A stretch of 64,000 bases of DNA from Mangrovihabitans endophyticus (GTDB lineage Bacteria > Actinomycetota > Actinomycetes > Mycobacteriales > Micromonosporaceae): contig NZ_BMMX01000004.1 of assembly GCF_014646155.1 (NCBI RefSeq), positions 220,602 to 284,601 on the forward strand. Direction: 5' to 3'. Shown in pieces: positions 49,044 through 58,984 of this stretch. Below the pieces are notes generated by a model. It ran no database searches and was not told where the DNA came from. It was given only the letters and a program-made list of their open reading frames with translations. Position numbers and translations under genes: made by a program. How positions within the stretch are numbered: the stretch's first letter is position 1; each line of letters starts with the position of its first letter.

Positions 49044-49871
49044 TCAGCGTTTCCGATAGACGCCCAGCTCGACCGCTGCGGTCACGGTGTGGCCGTCGCC
49101 GTCCGGCGGCGTGACGTGCCGGGCGCTGGGCGTCATGCCGATCAGGGTCGCCACCTCCGCGCCGGTCAGATGCAGCGTGCGGCGCAGCTCGGTCCGCCGT
49201 TGCCGGACGAACCACCGCTCCAAGCTCGCCGCCGTTCGGCCGGCCTTGTCCGGGTCGACCTGGATCAGGCCGTACGCGTCGATGAGCTCGGCCAAATGGT
49301 CGGCGGCCGGGGTGACCACGAGCAGCAGCCCGTCCGCGCGCAGCACCCGGTGGAACTCCGGGCCGTTGCGCGGCGCGAAGACGTTCAGCACGAGACGGGC
49401 GGCGGCGTCCGCCACCGGCAGGCGTTGCCACAGGTCGGCCAGCGCGGCCCCGGCCCGCGGGTGTGCGCGGGCGGCGCGGCGCAGCGCCGGCTTGGAGACG
49501 TCCAGGCCGAGGCCGACCACCCCGGGGGCGGCGTCCAGCACCCGGGCCAGGTAGTGCCCGGTGCCCGTGCCGGCGTCCAGGACCAGTCCCTCATGCCGCC
49601 CGGCCGCTGTTGCGGCCACGGCCGCTGTTGCGGTGGCGGCCACGGCCGCCGCGGCGAACTCGTAGTGGCCGGCGTCCAGGAACGCGACCCGGTCGGCGAC
49701 CATCTCGGCGGTGTCGCCGGGATGCCGGGACCGGCCCACGGTGAGGTTCACGTAGCCCTGTCTGGCGATGTCGAAGCTGTGATCGCGCGCGCACCGCACG
49801 GCGTTGTTGCGCCGGTCGAGTGGTTCCCCGCACACCGGGCACCGCAGGTGCGGCAAAGTCACGTCGATCAT
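49044..49871 (-). CDS. RlmA-type 23S rRNA (guanine-N1) methyltransferase
   Basis: A 275-aa SAM-dependent methyltransferase. The N-terminal zinc ribbon has CPVCGEPL...C...H; the SAM loop is LDAGTGTGHYL. RlmA(II)/TlrB enzymes methylate G748 of 23S rRNA and can give tylosin or mycinamicin resistance; RlmA(I) modifies G745. Which one this is cannot be read. An Ala/Thr-Val run (AAAAVAATATAAVAATAAG) encoded by a local GC repeat interrupts the SAM region and looks like a slippage insertion. ATG 49871 is preferred over the 12-codon longer frame that would overlap add. Confidence 0.8.
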   Translation of the reverse strand: MIDVTLPHLRCPVCGEPLDRRNNAVRCARDHSFDIARQGYVNLTVGRSRHPGDTAEMVADRVAFLDAGHYEFAAAAVAATATAAVAATAAGRHEGLVLDAGTGTGHYLARVLDAAPGVVGLGLDVSKPALRRAARAHPRAGAALADLWQRLPVADAAARLVLNVFAPRNGPEFHRVLRADGLLLVVTPAADHLAELIDAYGLIQVDPDKAGRTAASLERWFVRQRRTELRRTLHLTGAEVATLIGMTPSARHVTPPDGDGHTVTAAVELGVYRKR

Positions 49872-49885
49872 CGGGAGCGGCCCAC

Positions 49886-49897
49886 TAGCATCCTCTG
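49886..49897 (+). promoter_or_regulatory. -10 box for a leaderless add transcript
   Basis: TAGCAT lies 6 nt before the add ATG and there is no ribosome site, so transcription probably starts at or next to the start codon. Confidence 0.45.
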
Positions 49898-50965
49898 ATG
49901 GTTGCAATCTCCCACGAGGACATCATCAAGGCCCCCAAGGCGCTGCTGCACGATCACCTCGACGGCGGCCTGCGCCCGTCCACCGTTCTGGAACTGGCCG
50001 ACGCGATCGGGCACGATCTGCCCGAGCCGGACGCGGCGAGTCTGGAGAGCTGGTTCGCCACCGCGGCGAACTCCGGCTCGCTGGAGCGCTACCTGGAAAC
50101 GTTTGTGCACACCGTGGCGGTGATGCAGACCGCGGACGCGCTGCATCGGGTGGCGCGGGAATGCGCCCTCGATCTCGCTGCGGACGGCGTGGTCTACGCC
50201 GAGGTGCGGTTCGCACCGGAACAGCACCTGGAGCGCGGCCTGACCCTGGATGCCGTGGTGGATGCCGTGGTGGCCGGATTCGCCGACGGCTGCCGGGATT
50301 CCGCGGCGCGGGGCCGGCCGATCCGGGTCGGGACGCTGCTGACCGCGATGCGGCATGCGGCACGGTCGCAGGAGATCGCCGAGCTCGCGGTCCGCTATCG
50401 CGACCTGGGGGTGGTCGGCTTCGACATCGCCGGCGCCGAGGCCGGGTTCCCGCCCACCCGGCACCTGGACGCGTTCGAATACCTGCAGCGGGAGAACTTC
50501 CACTTCACCATCCATGCGGGCGAGGCGTTCGGCCTGCCGTCGATCTGGCAGGCCATCCAGTGGTGCGGCGCGGACCGTCTGGGTCACGGCGTGCGGATCG
50601 TGGACGACATCGTCGGTACGAAGCTGGGGCGCCTGTCGTCTTACGTGCGGGACAAACGGATCCCGCTGGAGCTGTGCCCGTCGTCGAACGTGCAGACCGG
50701 CGCCGTGCCGTCCATCGCGGAGCACCCCATCGGTCTGCTGCACGACCTGCGGTTCCGGGTCACCGTGAACACGGACAACCGGCTGATGAGCGGCACCTCG
50801 ATGTCCCGGGAGATGTGGCTGCTCACCCAGGCGTTCGGCTGGGGCTGGACGGAACTGCAGTGGTTCACGGTCAATGCCATGAAGTCCGCCTTCATCCCGT
50901 ACGACGAGAGGCTCACGCTGATCACCGAAGTGATCAAACCGGCGTACGCAAAATTGGGCGAATAG
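49898..50965 (+). CDS. add: Adenosine deaminase
   Basis: A 355-aa TIM-barrel zinc enzyme converting (deoxy)adenosine to (deoxy)inosine. The metal site HDHLDG, the substrate HAGEAFG with its catalytic Glu, LGHGVR and the metal Asp in VNTDNR are all present. The likely leaderless start is at ATG 49898, with TAGCAT as -10. It extends the nucleoside salvage group. Confidence 0.95.
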   Translation: MVAISHEDIIKAPKALLHDHLDGGLRPSTVLELADAIGHDLPEPDAASLESWFATAANSGSLERYLETFVHTVAVMQTADALHRVARECALDLAADGVVYAEVRFAPEQHLERGLTLDAVVDAVVAGFADGCRDSAARGRPIRVGTLLTAMRHAARSQEIAELAVRYRDLGVVGFDIAGAEAGFPPTRHLDAFEYLQRENFHFTIHAGEAFGLPSIWQAIQWCGADRLGHGVRIVDDIVGTKLGRLSSYVRDKRIPLELCPSSNVQTGAVPSIAEHPIGLLHDLRFRVTVNTDNRLMSGTSMSREMWLLTQAFGWGWTELQWFTVNAMKSAFIPYDERLTLITEVIKPAYAKLGE

Positions 50966-51427
50966 TAGGTTTTGCAGCTTATTTGCGGAGTGCACGTCCT
51001 TTCGGTGCGTGAAAGTGGCTATTCGTTGGTCCGGATGGTCCGTTCGGTCAGAGTCCTGTCTACAAAACCCGCAAAAACCGGCATCTTGCCTTGCTGAGCG
51101 AGCCTCGCCGCGCCATGGTTCTGTCCTGCCGTGATCCAGACCCGGATGGCGGCGGGCCGGAGCTCACCACCCCCGTACCGCTCCGGTCGTTGTGAGTGAC
51201 TGTTAGAGATGCAGACATATACCGACCGTGATGACAGACCGGCGATAGTCAACGAGCTCGTTGCAACATCGCGTCACACAAGCGGTCCGTGTCCGGCTGC
51301 TCTTTCTCTTTGACACTCGTCGTGATGGAATCTCGGGGGCCCGACCGGCGAGTCGGCTGTGTGCGGTGCCCGGTCGAGCCGGACAACGCGAGTCGGAGCG
51401 CCGGGCCCTAATCAGGAGGACGGTGAC
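50966..51427. promoter_or_regulatory. Gap before the conservon operon
   Basis: 462 bp with no convincing gene. The first 100 bp and the segment 51200-51330 are less GC-rich. A CCGGAGC/GCTCCGG inverted repeat (51157-51163 with 51180-51186) and a TTGACA at about 51312 are visible, but I cannot place a full promoter. AGGAGG just before the cvnA GTG is a strong ribosome site. Confidence 0.4.
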
Positions 51428-54400
51428 GTGAGCAAGCCCCCCGAGACGGCGAACGCGGTCATGTCGCGTCTTCGCCGACCGGCTGGCAGGCTGCGAGATC
51501 TGCCGATCTGGTCGAAGCTCGGCCTCATCATGCTCGTGCCCACCCTGGCGACAATCGTGGTGGGCGTGAACGGCCTGGTGACCCACATCGACGAGTCGAA
51601 CAGCGCGGACCGCACCCGGACGTTGTCGGAGCTGTCGCAGGCCGCTGGTGGTCTGGTCGACCACCTGCAGAACGAGCGCGATTTCGGCGTGATGATCGCG
51701 ACCACGCAGAAGAACACCGCGCAGCGGGATGACGCCCTCAAGCTCTACGAGGGCGAGCACGCACAGGTGGACAGCGCCAAGTTGCCGTACGCGCAACGGC
51801 GGGCCGCCCTGGAGGACGTGCCCGACAAGGTCTCCACGCTGCTCGTACGCCTCGACCGCAACCTGGAGGACCTGCCGACCACGCGCAGCCGGACGGCGAA
51901 CGGCGTGCTCAAGGTCGAGGACGTCAAGCAGAACTACGGCCGGTTGATCGACGACCTGCTGCAGGTGCGCGATACCGCTGCCCAGCTCTCCACCAACACC
52001 ACGCTGAGCGATCATCTGCGTGCGGTGTCGGCGGTGGCGAGCGCCAAGGACTACGTCTCCCAGCAGCGCCTGATCGGTCATGAGGTGCTGGCCGCCGGCG
52101 ACTTCAATGCCAAGCTGCGTCGCGACTTCCTGCTCACCGACACCGGCTTCACGCTCGCTCTGGAGACGCTGAACAACGTCGGCAGCGATGCCGAGCGTCA
52201 GCTCTACCAGCGCGTGGTGAGCGGCATGAAGGCCACCGCGGCTACCAACCTCACCGTCCAGTTGGAGGCCCTGCAGGGCGCCAACACCACGAACATCCCG
52301 TTCAACTCCCAGCAGTGGGAGGAGGCGATGACCGGTTACAACAGCCTGTTCCGCGAGGTGGAACGGCAGTTGGACGCCGGCGTCGTCGACCTCGCCACCG
52401 ATCAGCGCGACGCGGTGAACCAGCGGGTCTTCATCGAGACCAGCGCGCTGCTGGGCATGCTGCTCCTGGCGATCATGTTCGCGTGGTTGGTCGCCCGGTC
52501 GATGGCACGCTCGCTGCGCGAGCTGCGTCAGGGCGCGCTCTCGGTGGCCCAGTTCGGTCTGCCCCAGGCGGTGAGCCGGCTGCGCGATCCGTCGTTGTCC
52601 AGCTCGCTGACCCCGGCGCAGGTGGCCGATCAGGTCGCCGAGCCGCTGCCGGTGCGCAGCCGTGACGAGTTCGGGCAGGTGACCGAGGCGTTCAACGCGG
52701 TCCACCTGGAAGCCGTGCGCACCGCCGCCGAGCAGGCCGCTCTGCGATCCTCCGTCGCGACGATGTTCGTCAACCTGGCGCGCCGTTCGCAGATCCTGGT
52801 CGACAGGCTGATCGGGCACCTCGACCGGTTGGAGCGCGGCGAGGAGGACCCGGACCGGCTGGCCGAGCTCTTCCAACTCGACCACCTGGCCACCCGAATG
52901 CGCCGCAACGACGAAAACCTCCTGGTTCTCGCCGGTGCCGACTCGACACGTGTGCAGCGCGACCCGGCGGCTCTGATCGACGTGTTGCGTGCCGCCCAGT
53001 CCGAGGTCGAGCACTACACGCGGATCGAATTCGGCGTGGTGGACCGGGACATCGAGGTGGCGGCGCACGCCGTCAACGACATGGTCCACCTGGTCGCCGA
53101 GCTGTTCGACAACGCGACCGCCTTCTCTCCGCCGAACTCCACCGTGGTGGTGGAGGCCCAACGGGTCGGAGACAACGCCGTCCTGTCGGTCGAGGACCGC
53201 GGCATCGGCATCAGCCGTGAGCAACTGCGCGAGCTGAACGAGCGGCTCGCCAACCCGCCCATGGTGGATGTCGCCGTGTCCCGGATGATGGGTCTGGTGG
53301 TGGTCGCCCGGCTGGCGAACCGGCACGGCGTCAAGGTCGAACTGCGGCCGGCCGAGGCGGAGCGCGGCACCGTGGCAGACGTCGGTCTGCCGCCGTCGGT
53401 GCTGACGCCGTCGGCAGGTTCCGACCGGCCGCCGGCGGTGCCGGCCTTCGCCGCCGGGACCGGCGAACAGCCGACGACACGGTCGGCATTCGGCGAGCCC
53501 CTTGCGCTGGAGAGCGGTCGGGGTGGATACCCGGGCGGTCGGCCGTTCGACCCGAACCCGCCGATGCACTCCGGCGGCATGCTCGGCACCGGCGGTCGCT
53601 CGGTGCCGGCCTGGTCCGACCTGACGGGTGCGCCGGTCAACGGTCATGCCAACGGCTCGAACGGGGCGAACGGCTTCCACGGTCCGCGCAGCAACGAGCC
53701 CATTCCGCCGCTGCCGCAGGGCTACGGATCGCCGTCGCCGCAGGGATTCCAGCCACCTCAGGGATTCCAGTCACCACAGGGTCCGCCCCAGGGCTTCCCG
53801 GCGCCACAAGGTTTCCAGGAAAACCCGGATCTTCCGCAGCGGCGCAACGGCGACACGCATCGCCCGGACGACACCGGGTCGTTCGGTGCGAACATTCCGC
53901 GCCAGTTGCCGGCCAACCCCGAGACCCAGGGACGGAACCCGTTCGGGCCGCCGGTGTCGTCTCCGCCGGTACCGTCGGCCCCGCCGAGCCCGACGTCCGC
54001 ACCGCCCGGTGCGCAGACGTCCCCGCCCGCGGCGCCGAACGGCGCATCGCAACGGTCCGCTCCGCCGGCGTGGCCGCCGGTGGCCGGCGAGCGCGGCACC
54101 TCCAACGGGGGAGCACCGCACGTTCCGGAAAGCCTGGCGGCCGCTCTGGACATGACTGCCGAGCTGCCGCGGTACCGGCCGGACCGGACCGGGGCGAACC
54201 CGCAGATCTCCCGTTCGGAGCCGCAGTCCGCGCCGCCGGCATCGACGGCTGGCCAGTCCGAGGCCGACCGGTCTGCCGCATCCGCGGCGGCGGGGCATCA
54301 GGCTGCCACGGCGCAGGCGGCGGAGGCCCAGGCCACTGCGGCGGCGCAGATCGCTGCGGCGCAGGCCGCTGCCCGGCAGCGGGACATGCACGAGGGCTCG

Positions 54401-55132
54401 GAGTACGCGGACGAGACGATGGAGCTGCCGATCTTCCGGGAGCTCGAATCGGCCTGGTTCCGCACGGCCAAGCCGACCTCGGAGGACTCGTCGCCCGACG
54501 CGCCGGCCCAGAACGCGCCGGCTCAGAACGCGCCGGCCCAGAAGAAGGCGGCGACCCAGAAGGCGGCGGCCCAGTCCTCCGCGGGAGCACAGTCCTCCGC
54601 ATCGTCGGTGGCTTCGTCCCCGGCAGCGACAACGGCCGGCGCGCCGGCCTCGATCGGCGAGGATTCGTCTCCGGTGACCACTCAGCGGTTCTCGACCGCG
54701 GATCCGGTTCGCCCACCCGCGGGCGTTCCGCAGCAGGTGCCCTCCCCCAGCAGGCGGGAGGATCGCGTACCCGACCGCGATGCGGCTACTGTGGGTGCCG
54801 TGTCGGCACCTGGCGGTGGTGGTGCCGCCAGCCCGTGGCAGACGGCTGCCGACGAGGGCTGGCAGGCGGCACGGGCCGCCTCCGAGATGCCGGTCGACAC
54901 GACCACGACGGCCGGACTGCCCAAGCGCACGCCGATGGCACAGCTCGTACCCGGCGGTGTCGATCGGGGCGGAAACTCCGTCCAGCGTCGCACTCCCGAG
55001 GGGGTTCGCGGTCTCTTGTCCGCGTATCACCGAGGTGTGCAGCGTGGTCGCACCAAGGAACAATCGACCAACCCGGGGGAGACCCCGGGCGGGCAGCAGT
55101 CGTACCAGGCTGGCAAGGAGCATGAGGCATGA
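51428..55132 (+). CDS. cvnA: Conservon sensor histidine kinase (nitrate/nitrite-sensor type)
   Basis: A 1234-aa membrane kinase. Two membrane helices (about 31-48 and 339-357) flank an extracellular NIT-type sensor; HAMP follows. The region [17 protein letters not shown]...[13 protein letters not shown] (His486) replaces a classical H-box. The ATPase domain has ELFDNATAF (N-box, about 558) and DRGIGIS (G-box). From about 650 a 580-residue Pro/Gln/Ala-rich tail holds PQGFQ and APAQN repeats and ends in a conserved module ([16 protein letters not shown] ... YHRGVQRGR). CvnA proteins work with Roadblock, DUF742 and Ras-like partners, here encoded next. GTG 51428 follows AGGAGG. Confidence 0.9.
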   Translation: MSKPPETANAVMSRLRRPAGRLRDLPIWSKLGLIMLVPTLATIVVGVNGLVTHIDESNSADRTRTLSELSQAAGGLVDHLQNERDFGVMIATTQKNTAQRDDALKLYEGEHAQVDSAKLPYAQRRAALEDVPDKVSTLLVRLDRNLEDLPTTRSRTANGVLKVEDVKQNYGRLIDDLLQVRDTAAQLSTNTTLSDHLRAVSAVASAKDYVSQQRLIGHEVLAAGDFNAKLRRDFLLTDTGFTLALETLNNVGSDAERQLYQRVVSGMKATAATNLTVQLEALQGANTTNIPFNSQQWEEAMTGYNSLFREVERQLDAGVVDLATDQRDAVNQRVFIETSALLGMLLLAIMFAWLVARSMARSLRELRQGALSVAQFGLPQAVSRLRDPSLSSSLTPAQVADQVAEPLPVRSRDEFGQVTEAFNAVHLEAVRTAAEQAALRSSVATMFVNLARRSQILVDRLIGHLDRLERGEEDPDRLAELFQLDHLATRMRRNDENLLVLAGADSTRVQRDPAALIDVLRAAQSEVEHYTRIEFGVVDRDIEVAAHAVNDMVHLVAELFDNATAFSPPNSTVVVEAQRVGDNAVLSVEDRGIGISREQLRELNERLANPPMVDVAVSRMMGLVVVARLANRHGVKVELRPAEAERGTVADVGLPPSVLTPSAGSDRPPAVPAFAAGTGEQPTTRSAFGEPLALESGRGGYPGGRPFDPNPPMHSGGMLGTGGRSVPAWSDLTGAPVNGHANGSNGANGFHGPRSNEPIPPLPQGYGSPSPQGFQPPQGFQSPQGPPQGFPAPQGFQENPDLPQRRNGDTHRPDDTGSFGANIPRQLPANPETQGRNPFGPPVSSPPVPSAPPSPTSAPPGAQTSPPAAPNGASQRSAPPAWPPVAGERGTSNGGAPHVPESLAAALDMTAELPRYRPDRTGANPQISRSEPQSAPPASTAGQSEADRSAASAAAGHQAATAQAAEAQATAAAQIAAAQAAARQRDMHEGSEYADETMELPIFRELESAWFRTAKPTSEDSSPDAPAQNAPAQNAPAQKKAATQKAAAQSSAGAQSSASSVASSPAATTAGAPASIGEDSSPVTTQRFSTADPVRPPAGVPQQVPSPSRREDRVPDRDAATVGAVSAPGGGGAASPWQTAADEGWQAARAASEMPVDTTTTAGLPKRTPMAQLVPGGVDRGGNSVQRRTPEGVRGLLSAYHRGVQRGRTKEQSTNPGETPGGQQSYQAGKEHEA
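53719..53822. repeat. Gln/Pro-rich coding repeat in cvnA tail
   Basis: Imperfect in-frame repeats encoding PQGF(Q)xPQ units about seven to eight codons long. A second array (APAQN, about 54508-54545) follows in the same tail. Such tracts vary in length between strains and act as flexible linkers. Confidence 0.75.
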
Positions 55133-55533
55133 CATCTACGCAGGATCTCGGTTGGCTTCTGGCCAACTTCGCCGACCGCGTCCCGGGGGTCGCGCACGCG
55201 ATCGCGGTCTCCGCCGACGGTCTGCTCCTCGCGGCCTCGCGGGACCTTCCGCGGGATCGCGCGGACCAGCTCGCGGCGATAGCCTCCGGTCTGGTCAGCC
55301 TCACACAGGGCGCCGCCCGGTGCTTCGAGGGTGGCGCGGTGCTGCAGACTGTCGTCGAGATGGACAACGGATTCCTCTTCCTGATGTCGATCTCGGACGG
55401 ATCGTCGTTCGCCGTTCTGGCGGCGCGTAGCTGTGACGTCGGGCAGGTGGGCTATGAGATGGCTCTCCTGGTCGACCGGGTGGGCGAGGCGCTGACCCCA
55501 GCGCCGAGGTCCACGGCCGGGGTGCTCGGCTGA
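55129..55533 (+). CDS. cvnB: Roadblock/LC7-domain protein
   Basis: A 134-aa single-domain Roadblock/LC7 protein ([43 protein letters not shown]). In conservons CvnB binds the Ras-like GTPase CvnD and regulates its nucleotide cycle. Its ATG overlaps the cvnA stop (ATGA). Confidence 0.93.
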   Translation: MTSTQDLGWLLANFADRVPGVAHAIAVSADGLLLAASRDLPRDRADQLAAIASGLVSLTQGAARCFEGGAVLQTVVEMDNGFLFLMSISDGSSFAVLAARSCDVGQVGYEMALLVDRVGEALTPAPRSTAGVLG

Positions 55534-55626
55534 ACGGGGAAGATGGCTGACCAGGTCAGTTATTGTTCAACGATTGACAACAAGAGAAACTTTGTGTCGG
55601 GGCCGGGCTATGGGAAGAGGTGAGCG

Positions 55627-56010
55627 GTGACGATGCCCGAACGCGATGAGCCGACCGGCGCTCTCGTCAGGCCGTACGCCGTCACCCGAGGCCGGACTCG
55701 GCCCAAGGTGGACATAGCGCTCGAAGCACTCGTCGAGACCACCGTCCGTGGCCGTTCCACATCGGGACGGGGCGGCGGGGGCAGCGAGCATCAGTACATT
55801 GCGGCGATGTGCGACGGCGGCCGCGTGCAGTCGTTGGCCGAAATCGCCGCGCGTATGCAACTGCCGCTAGGTGTGGCGCGGGTTATTGTCGCCGACATGG
55901 CTTCGGACGGGCTCGTGTCGGTGTATGAGCCCACGTCGCTGGACGACGAGACCGACGCGGTGGGCACGGAACTGCTGGAAAGGGTGCTGAGTGGACTTCG
56001 CAGGCTCTGA
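55627..56010 (+). CDS. cvnC: DUF742 conservon protein
   Basis: A 127-aa DUF742 protein: GALVRPYAVTRGRTRP near the N-terminus and a winged-helix-like C-terminal half (LAEIAARMQLPLGVARVIVADMASDGLV). DUF742 proteins are part of the conservon complex and look like DNA- or protein-binding adaptors. 93 bp separate it from cvnB. GTG 55627 has GGAAGAGG upstream. Confidence 0.92.
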   Translation: MTMPERDEPTGALVRPYAVTRGRTRPKVDIALEALVETTVRGRSTSGRGGGGSEHQYIAAMCDGGRVQSLAEIAARMQLPLGVARVIVADMASDGLVSVYEPTSLDDETDAVGTELLERVLSGLRRL

Positions 56011-56599
56011 CAATTCGCGTCGTCCGGCTGCCGGGCGCGTAACGTCGGCGAAGATTGTGATCGCCGGTGGATTCGGCGTGGGTAAGACCACCCTCGTGGG
56101 ATCGGTCTCGGAAATCACCCCGCTGACCACTGAGGCGATCATGACCTCAGCCGGTGTTGGCGTCGACGACAACCGGCAGGTGCCGGGCAAGACGACCACC
56201 ACCGTCGCGATGGACTTCGGTCGCATCAGCATCGATCGCGATCTGATCCTCTACCTCTTCGGCACACCTGGCCAGACCCGGTTCTGGTTCATGTGGGACG
56301 AACTGGTCCGGGGCGCGATCGGTGCCGTGGTGATGGTGGACACGCGACGGCTCGCCGACTGCTTCGCCGCCATCGACTTCTTCGAGCATCGGCGCCTGCC
56401 GTACCTCGTAGCGATCAACTGCTTCGACGGCATGCAGTACCACAACGCCCAGGATGTGCGGGACGCGCTGGCCATCTCCAGCGACGTTCCGGTGATTAGC
56501 TGTGACGCCCGTAACCGGGAGTCCACGAAGAACGTGCTGATCTCCCTGGTCGAGTACGTCCTGACGATGCGTCGCTCACGCGCCGTCGCCCCAGCCTGA
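55991..56599 (+). CDS. cvnD: Conservon Ras-like GTPase
   Basis: A 202-aa small GTPase: G1 GGFGVGKTT, G3 FGTPGQ (Gly-Gln where Ras has DTAGQ-like), and INCFDG as the G4 equivalent. CvnD is the output switch of the conservon. It overlaps cvnC by 20 bp. Confidence 0.93.
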   Translation: MDFAGSDNSRRPAAGRVTSAKIVIAGGFGVGKTTLVGSVSEITPLTTEAIMTSAGVGVDDNRQVPGKTTTTVAMDFGRISIDRDLILYLFGTPGQTRFWFMWDELVRGAIGAVVMVDTRRLADCFAAIDFFEHRRLPYLVAINCFDGMQYHNAQDVRDALAISSDVPVISCDARNRESTKNVLISLVEYVLTMRRSRAVAPA

Positions 56600-56627
56600 C
56601 GAGCAGCCACCCTGGTCCAGCGGCTCG

Positions 56628-56660
56628 AAGCCCGCACCGGTTAACCGCCGGAGCGGGCTT
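56628..56660. terminator. Hairpin after cvnD
   Basis: AAGCCCGC pairs with GCGGGCTT, with an inner CCGG/CCGG pairing; 29 bp after the cvnD stop. It probably terminates cvn transcription and, with sequences to 56782, separates it from the converging gene. Confidence 0.65.
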
Positions 56661-56782
56661 CGTGCTGTCCGCGTCGCTCAGAACGCACTGAAGGGCCGGA
56701 GAGCCTGGGACCTGCCCCGGGTGTACGCCCGCCCCGCCGAAGCGGCGAGGCGGCGTTTGAGAGGCCCCTCGGGCCCATCTCG

Positions 56783-58960
56783 CTAGTTGTGGTAGCCCGC
56801 GTTGCGGTGGTGGTAGTCCTCGGGCTGCCCGTCGCGGCTGAAATCCCAGCCGCCGGCGGCCTCACGCCCGGGGCGCCCGCCGATCGCATAGCCGCCGATC
56901 TCCTGGCCACGCCGCCAGCCACGGAAGTAGCCGGTGGTGTGCGCCGCGATCGAGGCAGCGTCACGCACGATCCGCAGCGGACGTTCCTCGCGCAGCGGCG
57001 ATCCGGGCACCAGGTTGGCCTGCGGCACGCGCTTGGGCAGACCGGCCGACGTCTCCGCGCCGAACGACGGGCTGGCAGCCTTCTCGGCGGCGCGCCAACC
57101 GGTGTCGTTCGGATTGGTCCAGTCCAGGTTGGCGGACTCGTCGTGGCCGGTGAACCACGCGGACCGGGCCGCTGCGAAGATCAACAGATCGCCGTCGCCC
57201 TCATCGGAAACCGGAGGGGACGTGCTGCGGTCGAGCGCGGTCAGCGTGGCACGGCGGGCGGCGGCACGTCCCGTGCTGCGGCCCGTGCGGTCGTCCACCA
57301 AGCGCAGCGACGGCGGCTCGGAGACCTGCGGAAGCTCACCGGACGTGGAGCGATTCGCCGGCGGCTCAACCAACCGCAGGGCGGGCGGCTCCTTGGGCAT
57401 GTCCTGCCACGGAGGCCGAACCCGGCCCTCGGCCGGGCCGCCGCTTGCCGCGGACGGCTGGAGGGCGTTGTCGTCGCTGGTATTGAGCAACGGCCAGTTG
57501 GCGCGGGATCCCGGCTCGGCGGCCGGCGGGGCCGACGACGGGATGCCGCCGGACAGCGAACTGGCCGAACCGGGCAGGGACACCGAGTAGTCCGTGGCGC
57601 CGTTGCGCGTGTTGGGACGCGGCGGGATGGTGGTGCGCTGCCGCTCGGCTCGCGCGCTGCTGATCGCCGCGTTGGTCAGCGTGGGCCGGAACGGCTCGCC
57701 GGACTCGGCCGGCGTCGCCGGTGAGGTCGGACGCGCCCCGGGCCGGATCGGAGTCATGCCGGGCGGAGGCGGCGGCACCGATACCGGCCGGTTCCCGGGC
57801 ATGACCGTACGCTCCGGAAGCGCCGCCGCGGGCGGAGTGACCGGACGCGGCGCAATTGGCGGAGGCATGATCGGGTCAGGGGCGACCGGCGGGCTGGTGA
57901 GCGGGTGCGGCGTCACGGGTGCGCTGCCGCTGACCGACGGCTCGGGTCGGGCGCGACGTCCGCCGGTGCGGGTGCCGGGCTCCGGCTCCTGGGCGTGACG
58001 CGTGCCGACCGCCCGGCGTCCGACGGCAGAGCCGGCGGCCGAGGCCGACCTGGCGGCCAGCGTCGCGACCATCGACTCGCAGGCCGCGTCGCACGAGCGA
58101 ACGGCGCCGATGGCGTACCGCACGGTCTCCGCAGCGGCCGGGGCCAGCGACTTGTTGATGCCGCCCCGGCGGGGTGACTCGCCGATGGCGACGACCAGGG
58201 CGGTCACCGCCGCGGTGATCTGGTCCTCGGTGCCCGCGCCGGCCCGGATGAGCTCGACCGCGACATCCTGGGCGACACGGTCGCCGTCGGCGTCACGCGC
58301 GGTCAGCCGGCCGGGCTCGGGCAGCGCGTCCAGCACCGCCAAGGCGAGCGGATGGGCCGGGTCCGGATAGGCACGCAGCGCGGCCGGGTAGAGCTCGCGC
58401 AGCACCTCGCGCAGGGTCACGGCGGCGGACTGCCGACCGTTCAGCATCGCGACGTGGGCGGCCAACACCGGCTTGTAAGTGGACAGTTCCCGCGGGGCCG
58501 AGATGGGCATCGCGGCGATGGCGCCGGCCTGCAGAGCGCGGGCCAGCCCGATGGCACGACGGGCGGCCGGTGGCGCCTGCATCTCCTCGACCGAATCGTC
58601 GTCGGAGAACCGCTCGGCGAAGTCGTCGGTGGCGTCGTCGTCGGCCACCACCAGCGGGCGCCCCGCGGCGGTCAGCAGCGACGTGACGAGGTGATCGTCG
58701 CTGTCGGCAGCGACAGCGACGTCGGTGAAGCCGCTGGTGCGCTCCACCAGCATCGTTCCGAGATGGGCATATCCGATGGCGTCGTCGCCGACCTCGTGGA
58801 CTCCGAGCAGTCGCCCGGCGTCGTCCACCACGGCAACGGTCAACTGCGAAGCGGCCCCGGAGGTCGCACGCACCGTCTCATCAGCAGACGCCAGACCGCA
58901 GTACACGCGCACGAGCGCCACGGCGTCGTCCTCCTCCCCGGGACTGCTGTCGTGTGCCAA
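56783..58960 (-). CDS. IS110-like N-terminus fused to CvnA-like tail
   Basis: A 725-aa cytoplasmic protein. Residues about 10-225 resemble the DEDD (RNase H-like) N-terminal half of IS110-family transposases, including the segment AVTLREVLRELYPAALRAY that follows the catalytic domain in those enzymes. The expected acidic residues are mostly not conserved (VYCGLASADE in place of a DVGK-type motif). A Pro-rich linker (about 330-440) follows. The last ~90 residues (SAWF, SAGLPKRVPQANLVPG, YFRGWRRG) match the C-terminal module of CvnA encoded next door. Likely a domesticated, catalytically dead protein working with the conservon. TTG start, 24 bp after the upstream gene. Confidence 0.7.
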   Translation of the reverse strand: MAHDSSPGEEDDAVALVRVYCGLASADETVRATSGAASQLTVAVVDDAGRLLGVHEVGDDAIGYAHLGTMLVERTSGFTDVAVAADSDDHLVTSLLTAAGRPLVVADDDATDDFAERFSDDDSVEEMQAPPAARRAIGLARALQAGAIAAMPISAPRELSTYKPVLAAHVAMLNGRQSAAVTLREVLRELYPAALRAYPDPAHPLALAVLDALPEPGRLTARDADGDRVAQDVAVELIRAGAGTEDQITAAVTALVVAIGESPRRGGINKSLAPAAAETVRYAIGAVRSCDAACESMVATLAARSASAAGSAVGRRAVGTRHAQEPEPGTRTGGRRARPEPSVSGSAPVTPHPLTSPPVAPDPIMPPPIAPRPVTPPAAALPERTVMPGNRPVSVPPPPPGMTPIRPGARPTSPATPAESGEPFRPTLTNAAISSARAERQRTTIPPRPNTRNGATDYSVSLPGSASSLSGGIPSSAPPAAEPGSRANWPLLNTSDDNALQPSAASGGPAEGRVRPPWQDMPKEPPALRLVEPPANRSTSGELPQVSEPPSLRLVDDRTGRSTGRAAARRATLTALDRSTSPPVSDEGDGDLLIFAAARSAWFTGHDESANLDWTNPNDTGWRAAEKAASPSFGAETSAGLPKRVPQANLVPGSPLREERPLRIVRDAASIAAHTTGYFRGWRRGQEIGGYAIGGRPGREAAGGWDFSRDGQPEDYHHRNAGYHN

Positions 58961-58984
58961 GGACTGATGGTCCCTGGTGAGGGG

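Noticed and set aside
56783..58960. Active insertion sequence
   Set aside because: Only an IS110-like N-terminal domain with lost catalytic residues, a long Pro-rich linker, a CvnA-type tail, and no element ends or second domain; better read as a domesticated cellular gene.
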